Positions 12,853 to 13,734 of a stretch of DNA of 13,734 nucleotides are shown piece after piece. The DNA comes from Cellvibrionales bacterium (GTDB taxonomy: Bacteria > Pseudomonadota > Gammaproteobacteria > Pseudomonadales > UBA7434). Location of the stretch: positions 1 through 13,734 of the forward strand of contig JABIQF010000058.1 of NCBI GenBank assembly GCA_018668095.1. The letters run 5' to 3'. The translations under genes were made by a program, and so were the position numbers. Under the pieces are notes generated by a model that did no database searches, was not told the DNA's origin, and saw only the letters and a program-made list of their open reading frames with translations. Every line of letters begins with the position of its first letter. The stretch's first letter is position 1.

Positions 12853-13734
12853 ATGAATTTAACAGAACTTAAAGCCAAACCTATATCTGAACTTGTCAAA
12901 ATCGCAGAAAGCATGGGCTTAGATAACGTCGCCCGCTCTCGTAAACAAGACATCATCTTCTCAATACTTAAGCGCCATGCAAAAAGTGGTGAAGATATCT
13001 CTGGTGATGGTGTACTCGAAATACTTCAAGATGGTTTTGGCTTTTTGCGATCGGCCGATTGCTCTTACTTAGCTGGCCCCGATGACATTTATGTCTCGCC
13101 AAGCCAAATACGCCGTTTTAATTTACGCACCGGTGATACCGTTGCCGGAAAAATTCGACCACCAAAAGATGGCGAACGCTATTTTGCGCTATTAAAAGTT
13201 AACGAAATCAACTTTGACAAGCCAGACAACTCTAAGCAAAAAATTCTCTTTGAAAACCTTACTCCGCTATTCCCAGATGATCGCTTAATGCTTGAAACGG
13301 GTAATGGCAGTACCGAAGATCTTTCAGGTCGCATCATCGATTTAAGCGCGCCGATTGGTAAAGGCCAGCGCGGCTTAATCGTATCGCCGCCCAAGGCCGG
13401 TAAAACATTAATACTACAAAATATGGCTCAAGCCATTATTCGTAACAATCCAGAGTGTTATGTCATCGTCTTACTTATCGATGAACGCCCAGAAGAAGTT
13501 ACCGAAATGGTTCGCTCCGTGCGCGCAGCAGAAGTGATTGCGAGTACCTTTGATGAGCCACCTGCACGTCATGTACAAGTAGCCGAAATGGTTATCGAAA
13601 AAGCTAAACGTTTAACCGAGCATAAACGCGACGTTATTATTTTACTTGATTCAATAACCCGTCTTGCGCGCGCCTACAACACCATTATTCCAAGTTCAGG
13701 CAAAGTATTAACCGGTGGTGTTGATGCCCATGCA
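12853..13734 (+). CDS. rho: Transcription termination factor Rho (3' end outside the window)
   Basis: Rho is the hexameric RNA-dependent ATPase helicase that ends untranslated transcripts. The visible 294 codons of about 419 start with MNLTELK, as in E. coli, and follow the family without gaps. The N-terminal helical part includes ARSRKQDIIFSILKRHAKSG (27-46). The RNA-binding cold-shock-like domain has GDGVLEILQDGFGFLRS, AGPDDIYVSPSQIRRFNLR and GERYFALLKV. The ATPase core has the Walker A SPPKAGKT at about 178-185 and the Walker B stretch DVIILLDSITRLARAYN. The frame is cut in the Q-loop/R-loop region at TGGVDAHA. ATG 12853 matches family starts; an in-frame ATG at 12838 would add MPIPT. Neither has a Shine-Dalgarno site, which is unusual for such a gene. 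Confidence 0.97.
   Translation, partial: MNLTELKAKPISELVKIAESMGLDNVARSRKQDIIFSILKRHAKSGEDISGDGVLEILQDGFGFLRSADCSYLAGPDDIYVSPSQIRRFNLRTGDTVAGKIRPPKDGERYFALLKVNEINFDKPDNSKQKILFENLTPLFPDDRLMLETGNGSTEDLSGRIIDLSAPIGKGQRGLIVSPPKAGKTLILQNMAQAIIRNNPECYVIVLLIDERPEEVTEMVRSVRAAEVIASTFDEPPARHVQVAEMVIEKAKRLTEHKRDVIILLDSITRLARAYNTIIPSSGKVLTGGVDAHA

Noticed and set aside
13179..13394. 71-codon frame on the minus strand across rho
   Set aside because: It is antisense to conserved rho coding sequence.

Overview
This 13.7 kb window reads as chromosomal core genome of a gammaproteobacterium, probably a marine Pseudomonas/Cellvibrio-type lineage. The gene set is the evidence: a gamma-type GshA, Rsd/AlgQ, DsbB, SlyX ending in PPHY, a TIGR02444 protein, an FkpA/Mip-like FKBP lipoprotein, and trxA directly before rho. 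From memory, dsbB-like, algQ, FKBP, trxA and rho genes also lie near one another in Pseudomonas; I could not check this. Base composition is below 50 % GC by eye. There is no transposase, integrase, tRNA, rRNA or CRISPR array.

Layout. 1-1185 (+): C-terminal part of a hybrid sensor kinase cut by the window edge, with a worn-out ATPase domain and two intact receiver domains. 1210-3705 (-): a tight three-gene operon of a DUF924 protein, a YihY/BrkB membrane protein and a hypoxanthine-DNA glycosylase. 3807-5525 (+): gshA, first enzyme of glutathione synthesis. 5547-6026 (-): an exported stand-alone FliL-like protein. 6193-6702 (+): dsbB. 6703-7161: a gene-free stretch with a run of hairpins ending in a terminator, the best candidate here for an undescribed structured RNA. 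7162-7650 (+): rsd, anti-sigma-70 factor. 7651-8017: gene-free, with a long hairpin and a decaying 18-19 bp tandem repeat. 8018-9022 (+): a WD40-propeller lipoprotein. A symmetrical terminator separates it from the convergent FKBP lipoprotein (9160-9900, -). 10020-10637 (-): a DUF4124 protein, preceded by a 12 bp tandem repeat array. 10875-11381 (-): TIGR02444 protein. 11588-11791 (+): slyX. 12041-12367 (+): trxA with a palindrome-containing terminator. 12853-13734 (+): rho, truncated at the window end, behind a long leader.

Themes. Several genes concern thiol redox and envelope protein folding (gshA, dsbB, trxA, FKBP). Two concern global control of transcription (rsd on sigma-70, rho on termination). 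The coding content is mostly familiar; the less explained signals are in the intergenic regions: the dsbB-rsd hairpins, two unrelated short tandem arrays each placed just before an exported-protein gene, a repeated ACGAC motif in the rho leader, and an apparent excess of the palindrome AGCGCT.
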